A stretch of 10,432 nt of DNA from UBA7236 sp964638865 (GCA_964638865.1 CAZXBG010000139.1:1-10432), one strand, 5' to 3'; positions 1 through 7,305 are shown, numbered from the stretch's first letter. Made by a program: numbers and translations. The notes: generated by a model from the letters alone, not told the origin.

Positions 1-247
1 ATCAGAGTCTAACCTGCCCGAAACATTTGTGGTGTATGGTTCTTTCACGATTTAACAGTAACGAAAAAATTGCAGATTTTGAATGTTTTGGATGTTTTGG
101 GGAGAATTATTTGATGATATATTATTCAGCATTTAAATTATGCATCTTATGTTGAATCGATTCACGGAAAAATTAATGATGGTAAAACTGTATAGGATTT
201 TTATCTTGTAACTGAACAAACCCACTGTTTGATGCAAAGTTGTTCAT
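1..247. other. non-coding left flank of the Rhs cassette
   Basis: I see no supportable gene here. All frames are broken by frequent stops and there is no start with a credible continuation. It holds one copy of the 18-nt direct repeat (52-69). Next to the lipoprotein stop there are two short competing inverted repeats: TGAACAA at 213-219 with TTGTTCA at 240-246, and CAAAC at 217-221 with GTTTG at 227-231. Neither is followed by a T-run in the minus-strand direction, so I do not call a terminator. Confidence 0.5.
52..69 (+). repeat. direct repeat, copy A (flanks Rhs cassette)
   Basis: TTAACAGTAACGAAAAAA matches copy B at 1776-1793 at 17 of 18 positions (13 identical in a row, AGTAACGAAAAAA) in the same orientation. 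This copy lies about 180 bases beyond the lipoprotein stop. The two copies enclose the Rhs tip and lipoprotein genes and nothing else. The A-run lowers its information content, so chance is not excluded. Confidence 0.45.
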
Positions 248-745
248 TTACCACCTTTCAACTTTTTTAATTTTCCAATTATTATTTTCCTTTACATAAA
301 TATAAATGAAGAAATACGGGTCACATATATTTTTTATTTCATACCAGTTTCCTTTTATAAACTTAAGTGGTAAAATGTCGTAGCTATTTTTGGGTTCAAA
401 AGGGATAAAAAATGCCCATTCGTAATCAGCATTAGGTTTATTGAAATAAATGTTTCTTGAAGGTTTAAAATTACATGTATCTATAAATACTGAATTTTCA
501 CCATTAATCGCCTTATACTCAAGTTCTGATGCGTATTCGTAACAATAAGGAAAACATCTAATAGTCGTATCCATTGTAAAATTTAATGGTATTTCATTTG
601 AAGTAAATGAATCAACTGTAATTTTACTTATTTGAAATCCGGTTTCGATTTTATGAACCGAATGGAGTTTTGTTTTACTCACTTGAATGCTGCAATAACA
701 CCCTGAAAGTAAAGTTAAATAAACTAAAATTACTAATATTTTCAT
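248..745 (-). CDS. small lipoprotein, candidate immunity protein of the adjacent Rhs toxin
   Basis: This 165-residue protein is not one I recognise. The start is taken at 745 because the protein then begins with MKILVILVYLTLLSGC, a compact lipoprotein signal peptide with lipobox LSGC (lipidated Cys16). An upstream in-frame ATG at 775 would lie inside the preceding gene and add ten polar residues before the signal. The mature part has five further cysteines (18, 64, 68, 91, 141), including a CFPYC motif at 64-68. It looks like a small extracytoplasmic beta-rich domain ending in aromatic and basic residues. The start lies seven bases after the stop of the Rhs tip gene, so the two should be cotranscribed. 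A gene directly downstream of a polymorphic toxin is usually its immunity gene, and known immunity proteins of phospholipase effectors are often periplasmic lipoproteins. The immunity role is inferred from position and localisation only. An unrelated lipoprotein remains possible. Confidence 0.75.
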   Translation of the reverse strand: MKILVILVYLTLLSGCYCSIQVSKTKLHSVHKIETGFQISKITVDSFTSNEIPLNFTMDTTIRCFPYCYEYASELEYKAINGENSVFIDTCNFKPSRNIYFNKPNADYEWAFFIPFEPKNSYDILPLKFIKGNWYEIKNICDPYFFIYIYVKENNNWKIKKVERW

Positions 746-752
746 AATTTGT

Positions 753-1772
753 TTATTGTGTGGGTAAGTTGGCATTTTGTTGTTTAGTTTCCTCTACCTT
801 TTGCTTCCAAGTACCATAATCGGCATCACTTACTTTTCCGAAAAAATGTTTCATATTCATTTGCCTTTCCTTTTTATTAATTTGTCTGTTAAAGAAACTT
901 ACCTGACGCTGAGCAGCTATTTGAGCTTCTTCGCTAACTGTACCTGTAGCAGAAAATGGATCTTCATAGCCGGGGGATGAAGATTCATTTAGGTAAAGTT
1001 CTGCCTGTTTAACTATTGAGATATCAGCAAAAATATTCTCTGGATTTTTCCAATCACCTGGTTGGTAATCTTCAACATCCATTGCCAAATCATGCTCACG
1101 AGCAATTGCATCCGGTATGTCTATTGGAGTTTCTCCCCATTTATATGTGTTTGTTCCTGCACCATTGTCAATTTGAAATAAAGGACCAGCTGTAGATATT
1201 GCTCCTTTGCCATTAAACAATCCGTGATAGATATATTTTCCAATGCCTACTGAATTCCAGCCTCCCTGTTTTTGAGCCCATTCAGTCTCAGAAGGCCCTG
1301 TGGGGGTACTGTTTTCATCAACATAATTATAAATATATTTTACACCTCTCCCCCCAGGACCGTATGATTGCGAATATTTTTCATAATTAAAACTCTCAGC
1401 ATCTCGATAGTCAATTGTTTCAATTTTAGTAACTCCCGTATTATTTTCCACAGTGATGATGTAGGTTATATATTCTAACCCGTCTAAATCAATACCATCA
1501 ATCGGGCGATTACTTGCAAACTGATATGGGGTTAATTCCGCATAGGATTTAAATATTGGGTCAACACTTAAAAACTTCCCTAAACGTGGATTATAAATCC
1601 TAAAACCATAATCATAAATATTACCCTCACCATAGGTTTCAGAATCCCTCTCTTTGCCGTTAAATCCATATCTATACTCACTCCCAACACTCCAACTCCT
1701 CCCCACCATCACCATCCCGCAGGGATCATAACCCCATTGGCTTGAAGTATTTGTAGGGCTTGAGTATTTCAT
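753..1772 (-). CDS. orphan Rhs C-terminal tip with phospholipase A2-like toxin domain
   Basis: The 339-residue product starts directly in the last part of an Rhs/YD-repeat core. Residues 16-30 (YDPCGMVMVGRSWSV), 35-60 (YGFNGKERDSE ... YDYGFRIY) and 61-72 (NPRLGKFLSVDP) are the conserved segment that precedes the variable toxin in Bacteroidota Rhs proteins. Full Rhs proteins exceed 1,000 residues, so this one is a displaced tip. It has no signal peptide and no YD repeats, and a TAA lies two codons upstream of the ATG with no Rhs-like sequence beyond it. After IDGIDLDGLEY (91-101) comes a variable domain. Residues 176-262 contain FNGKG (186-190), PIDIPDA (216-222), REHDLAMD (225-232, H227-D228) and AD at 249-250. 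This resembles the glycine-rich calcium loop, HD catalytic helix and second-helix Asp of the PLA2-like fold. A charged helical tail (280-339) follows. The activity is inferred from motif order. The gene may be a silent cassette or a weakly expressed toxin. Confidence 0.8.
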   Translation of the reverse strand: MKYSSPTNTSSQWGYDPCGMVMVGRSWSVGSEYRYGFNGKERDSETYGEGNIYDYGFRIYNPRLGKFLSVDPIFKSYAELTPYQFASNRPIDGIDLDGLEYITYIITVENNTGVTKIETIDYRDAESFNYEKYSQSYGPGGRGVKYIYNYVDENSTPTGPSETEWAQKQGGWNSVGIGKYIYHGLFNGKGAISTAGPLFQIDNGAGTNTYKWGETPIDIPDAIAREHDLAMDVEDYQPGDWKNPENIFADISIVKQAELYLNESSSPGYEDPFSATGTVSEEAQIAAQRQVSFFNRQINKKERQMNMKHFFGKVSDADYGTWKQKVEETKQQNANLPTQ

Positions 1773-1775
1773 GTA

Positions 1776-1793
1776 TTAAAAGTAACGAAAAAA
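1776..1793 (+). repeat. direct repeat, copy B (flanks Rhs cassette)
   Basis: TTAAAAGTAACGAAAAAA is 17/18 identical to copy A at 52-69 in the same orientation. It ends three bases from the ATG of the Rhs tip gene and thus marks the upstream edge of the cassette almost exactly. It overlaps the region where a minus-strand promoter for the cassette would be expected, and no good TAnnTTTG element is seen there. Confidence 0.45.
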
Positions 1794-1813
1794 GGGCATT
1801 TTCAAATTACACC

Positions 1814-1821
1814 TAAGTTTG
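1814..1821 (+). promoter_or_regulatory. candidate -7 promoter element for the small secreted-protein gene
   Basis: TAAGTTTG is an exact match to the Bacteroidota -7 consensus TAnnTTTG. It would place transcription start near 1828 and give a leader of about 60 bases before the GTG at 1890. I see no clear TTG -33 element at the usual distance, so this rests on the -7 match and its position alone. Confidence 0.4.
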
Positions 1822-1865
1822 TTAATAACCAATAAGGGTAAAACTCATCCCTAAAAATCTACATC

Positions 1866-1887
1866 AACCATATTATCGTATATGGTT
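1866..1887 (+). promoter_or_regulatory. dyad/hairpin abutting the GTG start
   Basis: AACCATAT (1866-1873) and ATATGGTT (1880-1887) form a perfect 8-bp inverted repeat around a six-base spacer. It ends two bases before the GTG start codon. It could be a protein-binding operator, or an RNA hairpin that limits ribosome access to the start. The sequence does not tell which. Confidence 0.45.
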
Positions 1888-1889
1888 TA

Positions 1890-2309
1890 GTGAAGGAAAC
1901 TAATACCATACAAGCCAAACGAGAGAGTACATCCATACTCCTGCTGCTTATTGTGTTGCTTTCCTTGTTCCGACCCGTTTCACCGTTTATTGCTGATGCT
2001 ATCGGACATACCTTTTTCAGTGAAAATCACCATACCAAATTGCACCAGAACGGATATGACCATATAGATGCCGAATTGCAAAAATTGGCGGAAACAGAAG
2101 GTTCTCTATCCGGAAAAGTTCCGGTATCTACCTTTTCAATAGAAACTGCCCTTACATTTTTTGCGGAAATACCGCAATTTTTAATATTTGAAAATGGCAG
2201 TGATATTATTTTTCAAAAGCCCTTATTTAACTTAAGCGGACGCACTGCCAAACCAGAAATTCAACCTCCCGATTTTTCATTCGTTTCTTTGTCCTTGTAC
2301 GCTTCTTAG
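1890..2309 (+). CDS. small secreted or membrane-anchored histidine-bearing protein upstream of TonB receptor
   Basis: This 139-residue protein begins with GTG. There is no in-frame ATG in the first part of the frame, and the overlapping ATG at 1882 runs into a stop after two codons. Residues 16-28 (ILLLLIVLLSLFR) form one hydrophobic segment after a charged N-terminus, so it is either a signal peptide or an anchor. The exported part carries histidines at 40, 47, 48, 52 and 58 in an H-x6-HH-x3-H-x5-H arrangement, followed by a short acidic helix (60-70). The C-terminus is proline-bearing (KPEIQPPDF). There are no cysteines. I do not recognise a named family. Its position just ahead of a TonB-dependent receptor and close to a copper-type ATPase suggests a small periplasmic metal-binding or sensing partner, which is inference. 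A terminator follows, so it may be transcribed separately from the receptor. Confidence 0.7.
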   Translation: MKETNTIQAKRESTSILLLLIVLLSLFRPVSPFIADAIGHTFFSENHHTKLHQNGYDHIDAELQKLAETEGSLSGKVPVSTFSIETALTFFAEIPQFLIFENGSDIIFQKPLFNLSGRTAKPEIQPPDFSFVSLSLYAS

Positions 2310-2377
2310 TTTTATGTGATAGCATAACAAAAGGTTAGAAAAGCGGGCGAAGAAACATAACTTCTATTATAATATTT

Positions 2378-2423
2378 TCAGACTGTAATAAAACATTACA
2401 GTCTGATCTTTTTCTTTCTTTTT
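2378..2423 (+). terminator. strong intrinsic terminator / possible attenuator ahead of the TonB receptor
   Basis: TCAGACTGTAAT (2378-2389) and ATTACAGTCTGA (2395-2406) form a perfect 12-bp stem with a five-base loop (AAAAC). A T-rich tract of about 16 bases follows on the plus strand. It lies about 70 bases after the small gene's stop and only about 12 bases before the receptor ATG at 2436. That leaves almost no room for a separate receptor promoter downstream of it. Read-through from 1814 or a promoter overlapping the stem must therefore drive the receptor. Confidence 0.8.
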
Positions 2424-2435
2424 CAAATCCATGTT

Positions 2436-4700
2436 ATGAAACCTTTTAACCACTATAAATTAATTATATTATTTACATTTTTATTATTAACTAAATTTTC
2501 AAACGCACATAACGGAACCATTCAGGGTTATGTAAACGACAGTGAAAATTCCTCAGCAATTGAAGGTGCATTGATTGAATTAATAGAAACGCACACAACA
2601 ACTATTACCAACCAATTCGGATTATATACATTTACGGATCTTCCGGAAGGAAATTATACAATATCCATAAGTTCACTTGGATTCAAAACAATTACCGAAA
2701 AAGTAATAGTGAGTAACACACAAACAACAACTCTACGGTCATTACTTGACCAAACACCAATTGAATTAAATGCTATTACTATTCAAAACAAAAACCAAAG
2801 TGGCAATAATACAGTAACAGCCCTTGACATAAAATTAAGGCCGATGGAAAATGCCCAAGATATGCTTCGGCTTGTACCGGGATTATTTATTGCACAACAT
2901 GCAGGCGGTGGAAAAGCAGAACAAATATTTTTGCGTGGATTTGATATTGATCACGGAACGGATATTAGTGTGAACGTGGATGGAATTCCGGTGAACATGG
3001 TGAGTCATGCACACGGTCAGGGTTATGCAGATCTGCATTTTGTTATTCCGGAAACTATTAATTCCTTCGATTTCGAAAAAGGGCCTTACAATGCCCAATA
3101 CGGCGACTTTACCACTGCTGCTTATGTCAACTTCAAAACTGCAAATACCATAGATAAGAGTATGTTGAAAGTAAGTGCCGGACAATTTAATACAGCTCGT
3201 ACTCTATTAATGCTTGACCTAATAAGTAACGATAAAGCACAATCCGCTTATGTTGCAGGTGAATATAACATTTCTGACGGACCTTTTACAAGTCCACAGG
3301 ATTTTGTTCGATTAAACCTTTTTGGGAAATATCATACAAAAATTGGTGACGATAAAATGTTGTCTGTTACCTTATCCACCTTTAAAAGCCAATGGAATGC
3401 ATCCGGACAAATTCCGTTAAGAGCAATTGAATCAGGGGAGATCGGGAGATTTGATGCAATTGACGATACAGAGGGCGGATTTACCGGAAGAACAAATGTT
3501 AATTTCGAATTTACGAAATTACTGAATAACAAAAGCAGTTTTAGAAATCAATTTTATTACAGTCGATATAATTTTGAATTGTATTCCAATTTTACTTTCT
3601 TTTTGGAAGACAGTATAAACGGTGACATGATAAAACAAAAAGAAAAACGCAATATTTATGGATACAACAGTATTTACAATAACGAATCGAGATTGGGTTC
3701 CGTTAATGTAAATTCAAAAATTGGTTTTGGATTGCGTTACGATCAGGTATTGGAAAATGAATTATCGCATGTGGCAGAAAGAACAATATTATTGGATCGG
3801 TTGGCATATGGAAATATTTATCAGACCAATGCAAATGTATTTATAAGTGAAACATTTCAACTCACTAAAAAATTCGCATTAAATGCAGCAGCAAGAATTG
3901 ACTTTTTCAATTTTGCATACGACAACCTTCTGGACAGCACCTATAAATACACAAGCGTAGATGACAATATCCCCACTTTCAAAATAAATTTTGATTATCA
4001 GTTAAATCAAAATGTTTTGCTTTACTCACACAATGGCAAGGGATTTCACTCCAACGATACCAGGGTTGTAACAGCTCAAAATGCCATACAAACCTTACCG
4101 GCAGCTTATGGCTCCGATCTGGGAATTAAATTCAAACCTTATAAAAACCTGATACTAAATCCCGCTGTTTGGATCTTATATCTCGAACAGGAATTTGTAT
4201 ATGTTGGTGATGCTGCGGTTGTAGAAGCGGGAGGAAAAACATTAAGAAAAGGTTTTGATTTAAGTGCAAGATTGCAAATAACAAATTGGTTATTTTTGGA
4301 TGCGGATATTAACTACACTTTAGCCGAAGCAATTGGAGAGCCGGAATTTGCAAATTTTATTCCGCTTGCGCCGGATCTAACTTCCATTGGTGGATTGACC
4401 TTCAAATTAAAATCGGGAATTAACGGAAGTTTACGTTATCGTTATATGGACGACAGACCTGCAAATGAAGATGGTTCTGTAATTGCGGAAGGATATTTTG
4501 TGAACGATCTGGTTTTGAATTATACACAGAAAAAATATGAATTTGGAATTGAAATTCAAAATCTTTTTAATGTAGATTGGAACGAAGCACAATTTGATAC
4601 CGAATCGAGGTTACAATTTGAACCGGAACCAATAAGTGAATTACATTTTACACCGGGAACACCGTTTTTTGTTAAAGGGAGCTTTAGTTTTTATTTTTAA
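2436..4700 (+). CDS. TonB-dependent outer-membrane receptor (SHAHGQGY type)
   Basis: This 754-residue TonB-dependent transporter imports a substrate across the outer membrane using TonB/ExbBD energy. It has a signal peptide at 1-24 (cleavage near SNA-H). Residues 28-105 form a carboxypeptidase-regulatory-like beta-sandwich with GYV, AIEGALIEL and GLYTFTDLPEGNYT. The plug domain spans about 125-235, with MLRLVPGL (143-150), IFLRGFDIDHGTD (164-176), VNVDGIPVNM and SHAHGQGYADL (190-200), then KGPYNAQYGDF (215-225). A 22-stranded barrel follows and ends in an aromatic C-terminal strand (GSFSFYF). The DHGTD and SHAHGQGY signature is typical of a distinct receptor subfamily that, to my knowledge, has no firmly assigned substrate. 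The histidines are suggestive of metal. The gene faces a copper-type ATPase and follows a small histidine-bearing exported protein, which supports a metal role but does not prove one. It is full length with no frame damage. Confidence 0.92.
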   Translation: MKPFNHYKLIILFTFLLLTKFSNAHNGTIQGYVNDSENSSAIEGALIELIETHTTTITNQFGLYTFTDLPEGNYTISISSLGFKTITEKVIVSNTQTTTLRSLLDQTPIELNAITIQNKNQSGNNTVTALDIKLRPMENAQDMLRLVPGLFIAQHAGGGKAEQIFLRGFDIDHGTDISVNVDGIPVNMVSHAHGQGYADLHFVIPETINSFDFEKGPYNAQYGDFTTAAYVNFKTANTIDKSMLKVSAGQFNTARTLLMLDLISNDKAQSAYVAGEYNISDGPFTSPQDFVRLNLFGKYHTKIGDDKMLSVTLSTFKSQWNASGQIPLRAIESGEIGRFDAIDDTEGGFTGRTNVNFEFTKLLNNKSSFRNQFYYSRYNFELYSNFTFFLEDSINGDMIKQKEKRNIYGYNSIYNNESRLGSVNVNSKIGFGLRYDQVLENELSHVAERTILLDRLAYGNIYQTNANVFISETFQLTKKFALNAAARIDFFNFAYDNLLDSTYKYTSVDDNIPTFKINFDYQLNQNVLLYSHNGKGFHSNDTRVVTAQNAIQTLPAAYGSDLGIKFKPYKNLILNPAVWILYLEQEFVYVGDAAVVEAGGKTLRKGFDLSARLQITNWLFLDADINYTLAEAIGEPEFANFIPLAPDLTSIGGLTFKLKSGINGSLRYRYMDDRPANEDGSVIAEGYFVNDLVLNYTQKKYEFGIEIQNLFNVDWNEAQFDTESRLQFEPEPISELHFTPGTPFFVKGSFSFYF

Positions 4701-4728
4701 TTTATGGGAAGCGAACACTATTAGAATA

Positions 4729-4761
4729 AAAACAAAAACCGGTAGTGCCGGTTTTTGTTTT
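4729..4761. terminator. bidirectional intrinsic terminator between convergent genes
   Basis: AAAACAAAAACCGG (4729-4742) and CCGGTTTTTGTTTT (4748-4761) pair over 14 bp around a five-base loop. The A-run on one side and the T-run on the other make it work on both strands. It ends the TonB receptor transcript (stop at 4700) and the ATPase transcript (stop at 4782-4784). Confidence 0.88.
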
Positions 4762-4781
4762 GTTAAAAATTACATTTTGTA

Positions 4782-7190
4782 TTAGGCTTTGTTTTTAAAT
4801 AGACGCATTGCAATTAAAGTTGTCATACCTGTAGTAAAGGAAACAATGGTGATCGTACTCAACGGCATTAAAATTGCTGCAACAACAGGGGATAACAGAC
4901 CTTGCAGGGCAAAATAGAGTCCGAAAATATTGTATACGATTGATAAAATAAAACTGCCGATTATTATTTGTTTACTTCGTTTTGCAAAGGCGAATAATTT
5001 ATGAAGATTAATGAGCTGATCAGCATCTAACACGATATCACTTGCCGGAGTAAAATTTAATCCTTGTGAAACTGCAACACCGGTATCACTTTGTTGAAGT
5101 GCACCCGCATCATTTAATCCGTCGCCAAGCATCATTACATTATTGTGGTGTTGGCGGAGATTTTTTATAAATTTTAATTTGTCGTGTGGCGATTGATTGA
5201 AATACAAATTTTCTTCCGCGAAATATTTTTTTAGCATGTTAACATCACCATTATTATCTCCACTCAGCACATAAATTTTAAATTTTGACTTTAATTTATT
5301 TATAAAAGGTTCTAAGCCGCTGCGGTATTTGTTTTGGAAATTAAATTTTCCAATTACACTATCATTGATAGAAATATAAGAAACTCCACGATCGGCATCG
5401 GAAATCTTTTTAACGCCATTAAAATATGCCGATCCGATCTTTATCTTTTGTCCATTCACAATTCCCTGTGCTCCTTTTCCAACAATTTCTTCAAAACCGG
5501 AGACAGAAAAAATTGTATTTTTTCCAAAATAATTTTTTATAGCCTTACTATATGGATGCACCGATTGAGCAGCCAAAGAAACTATCATATCCTTTTCTTC
5601 TTCAGTCAACAACTCCCCTTCAAATGCCGTGGAAGCGGTATTCGATTTGGTGAGTGTTCCTGTTTTATCAAAAACAATTGTATTTACCTTGGTAAGTTTC
5701 TCAATTACAAATGCATTTTTTAAATAAATACCAAATTTTCCAAAATATCGTATTGCATTGCCGTTTGTAAAGGTAGCCGACAATAATAATGCACAGGGGC
5801 AGGCGACTATCATTGGGGTAATTAATGCATCCATTGCCCTGTGTGCTTCGCCTTGAATTAACCAATAAATAAATGCAATGGATGATAATACTAAAACGAT
5901 AACAGCAAAATACCGACTTAAAATATGTACAAAAGACTTTTTATCACTGGTTTTATCGTTGTTATCCGCATTGTTCCACAATTGTGTAAGGTAACTTTGA
6001 GAAACTTCTTTAATTACTCTTAATTTAATTGCAGCACCTATTTGTTTTCCTCCTGCATAAATGAGTTCGCTTATTTTTTTTGCCACGGGTTCCGCTTCAC
6101 CCGTGACGAAACTGTAATCAATATTGCCATTTCCATTAATTAAAATTGCATCGGCAGGTATCAGTTCATGATTTCTAACCAATATTATATCACCTTCCTT
6201 TAGCTCTGAAAGTGGCATCTGCTCTTCTTTGTCTTGATTAATAACAGAAACGGAAAGCGGAAAATAAGATTTATAATTCCTTTCAAATGAAATGGTTTTA
6301 TAGGTCATGTTCTGAAAATATCTTCCCACCAACATAAAAAACACAATACCCGTCATGGAATCAAAATAACCGGCCTGCTTTTCAATAAAAACAGCATATA
6401 AACTTCTTGCAAAGGTTAAAATGATAGCAATGGTAATTGGCACATCAATATTTAAGAATTTATTTTTCAGACTTTTTACTGAAGAAATATAAAATTCGTT
6501 GGCGCAATAAAAAAATACCGGTAATGCAAGAAAAAGTGATAAATATCTCAAGGTCAGATTTAGCTTTTCATCCTGCACCTCCCCTCCCGCAAAATACTCG
6601 GGAAATGCCATTAACATAATATTGCCAAATGCAAAACCTGCTATTCCAATTTTAATAAGTGCGGTCTTGTTGTTTTTTTTGTCGGTCTTTTTTTCAGCAT
6701 CCTGCAGACTTAACAGAGGTTCATACCCAACGGCATCTAATAATTCAGCAACCTTGCTCAATGGTATTTCCTGTTCATCATAAATGATACTGATCTCCTT
6801 TTTAGGAAAATCTACCCTCGATTGTATTATTGCGGCATTTAATTTGTGTAAATGTTCCAATAACCAAATACAGGAACTACAATGCATAACAGGTAAATAA
6901 AAAGTAACATGCGTCTGTTGTCCGTCAGTAAAACGGATGAATGAATTTTTAGTTTCTGCTCTATCCAACACTGCATATTTATTAAAAACTACTCTATTTC
7001 TTTGCGTGATACCGGGATGTTTGGAAATATCATAATAAGTGCAGAGATCATTTTCATTTAATATTTCGTACACTGTTTTACAGCCGAAACAACAGAAATA
7101 TTTATCTGCTATGTTAAATTCCTCATCGGGGCAAACATCGCCACAATGATAACAATGGATTTTTGCAGATATATTTTTTGCAACCGGCAT
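4782..7190 (-). CDS. ccoI: copper-type P1B ATPase, CcoI/FixI class
   Basis: This 802-residue heavy-metal P-type ATPase probably moves Cu(I) out of the cytoplasm, in this class for assembly of cytochrome oxidase and other extracytoplasmic copper enzymes. Residues 11-50 form a cysteine-rich metal-binding domain (HCYHCGDVC 12-20, FCCFGC 32-37, C50). A heavy-metal-associated domain follows with MHCSSC (102-107). Membrane helices lie at about 178-300 and 425-470. The actuator loop has TGEAEP (363-368), the ion-binding CPC motif is at 464-466, the phosphorylation site is DKTGTLT (508-514), the nucleotide-domain HP is at 545-546, and the hinge is GDGLND (689-694). YN (753-754) and MPLS (775-778) in the last two helices fit the Cu(I) subgroup. 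The Cys-rich N-terminal domain separates it from plain CopA exporters. The usual partners ccoS and ccoNOP do not adjoin it here, so the symbol is provisional. All catalytic residues are present. Confidence 0.9.
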   Translation of the reverse strand: MPVAKNISAKIHCYHCGDVCPDEEFNIADKYFCCFGCKTVYEILNENDLCTYYDISKHPGITQRNRVVFNKYAVLDRAETKNSFIRFTDGQQTHVTFYLPVMHCSSCIWLLEHLHKLNAAIIQSRVDFPKKEISIIYDEQEIPLSKVAELLDAVGYEPLLSLQDAEKKTDKKNNKTALIKIGIAGFAFGNIMLMAFPEYFAGGEVQDEKLNLTLRYLSLFLALPVFFYCANEFYISSVKSLKNKFLNIDVPITIAIILTFARSLYAVFIEKQAGYFDSMTGIVFFMLVGRYFQNMTYKTISFERNYKSYFPLSVSVINQDKEEQMPLSELKEGDIILVRNHELIPADAILINGNGNIDYSFVTGEAEPVAKKISELIYAGGKQIGAAIKLRVIKEVSQSYLTQLWNNADNNDKTSDKKSFVHILSRYFAVIVLVLSSIAFIYWLIQGEAHRAMDALITPMIVACPCALLLSATFTNGNAIRYFGKFGIYLKNAFVIEKLTKVNTIVFDKTGTLTKSNTASTAFEGELLTEEEKDMIVSLAAQSVHPYSKAIKNYFGKNTIFSVSGFEEIVGKGAQGIVNGQKIKIGSAYFNGVKKISDADRGVSYISINDSVIGKFNFQNKYRSGLEPFINKLKSKFKIYVLSGDNNGDVNMLKKYFAEENLYFNQSPHDKLKFIKNLRQHHNNVMMLGDGLNDAGALQQSDTGVAVSQGLNFTPASDIVLDADQLINLHKLFAFAKRSKQIIIGSFILSIVYNIFGLYFALQGLLSPVVAAILMPLSTITIVSFTTGMTTLIAMRLFKNKA

Positions 7191-7209
7191 GCCAACTTTA
7201 GATTGCCGC

Positions 7210-7217
7210 CAAAGTTA
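7210..7217 (-). promoter_or_regulatory. candidate -7 promoter element for the P-type ATPase
   Basis: Read on the minus strand, TAACTTTG is an exact TAnnTTTG match 20 bases upstream of the ATG at 7190, which implies a very short leader. A -33 TTG is not evident. The element is half of an inverted repeat (AACTTT at 7195-7200 against AAAGTT at 7211-7216), which could also be an operator. Confidence 0.45.
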
Positions 7218-7305
7218 GATGGGGTAGGGTTTACAGAATATGACTTTAATCACCAAATAATGGAGGTAAAGGTCACTTAATTTCCCAAATTGAATTTTTT
7301 GATTA

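Noticed and set aside
2..55. Open frame from the left edge reading SESNLPETFVVYGSFTI then stop, possibly the end of a plus-strand gene
   Set aside because: Only 17 residues are visible and none form a recognisable motif, so it cannot be told from chance.
64..111. Frame reading KKLQILNVLDVLGRII then stop, which resembles the 'vyDvlGrvi' part of a T9SS tail
   Set aside because: It is broken by a stop upstream and lacks the rest of the domain; the stretch is low-complexity T/G-rich DNA.
777..980. 67-codon plus-strand open frame with hydrophobic residues
   Set aside because: It lies wholly antisense to the Rhs tip gene, whose protein is clearly real.
2883..3185. 100-codon minus-strand open frame
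   Set aside because: It is the antisense of the TonB receptor plug, a conserved coding region.
5334..5723. 129-codon plus-strand open frame
   Set aside because: It is antisense to the ATPase phosphorylation and nucleotide domains and has no family features of its own.
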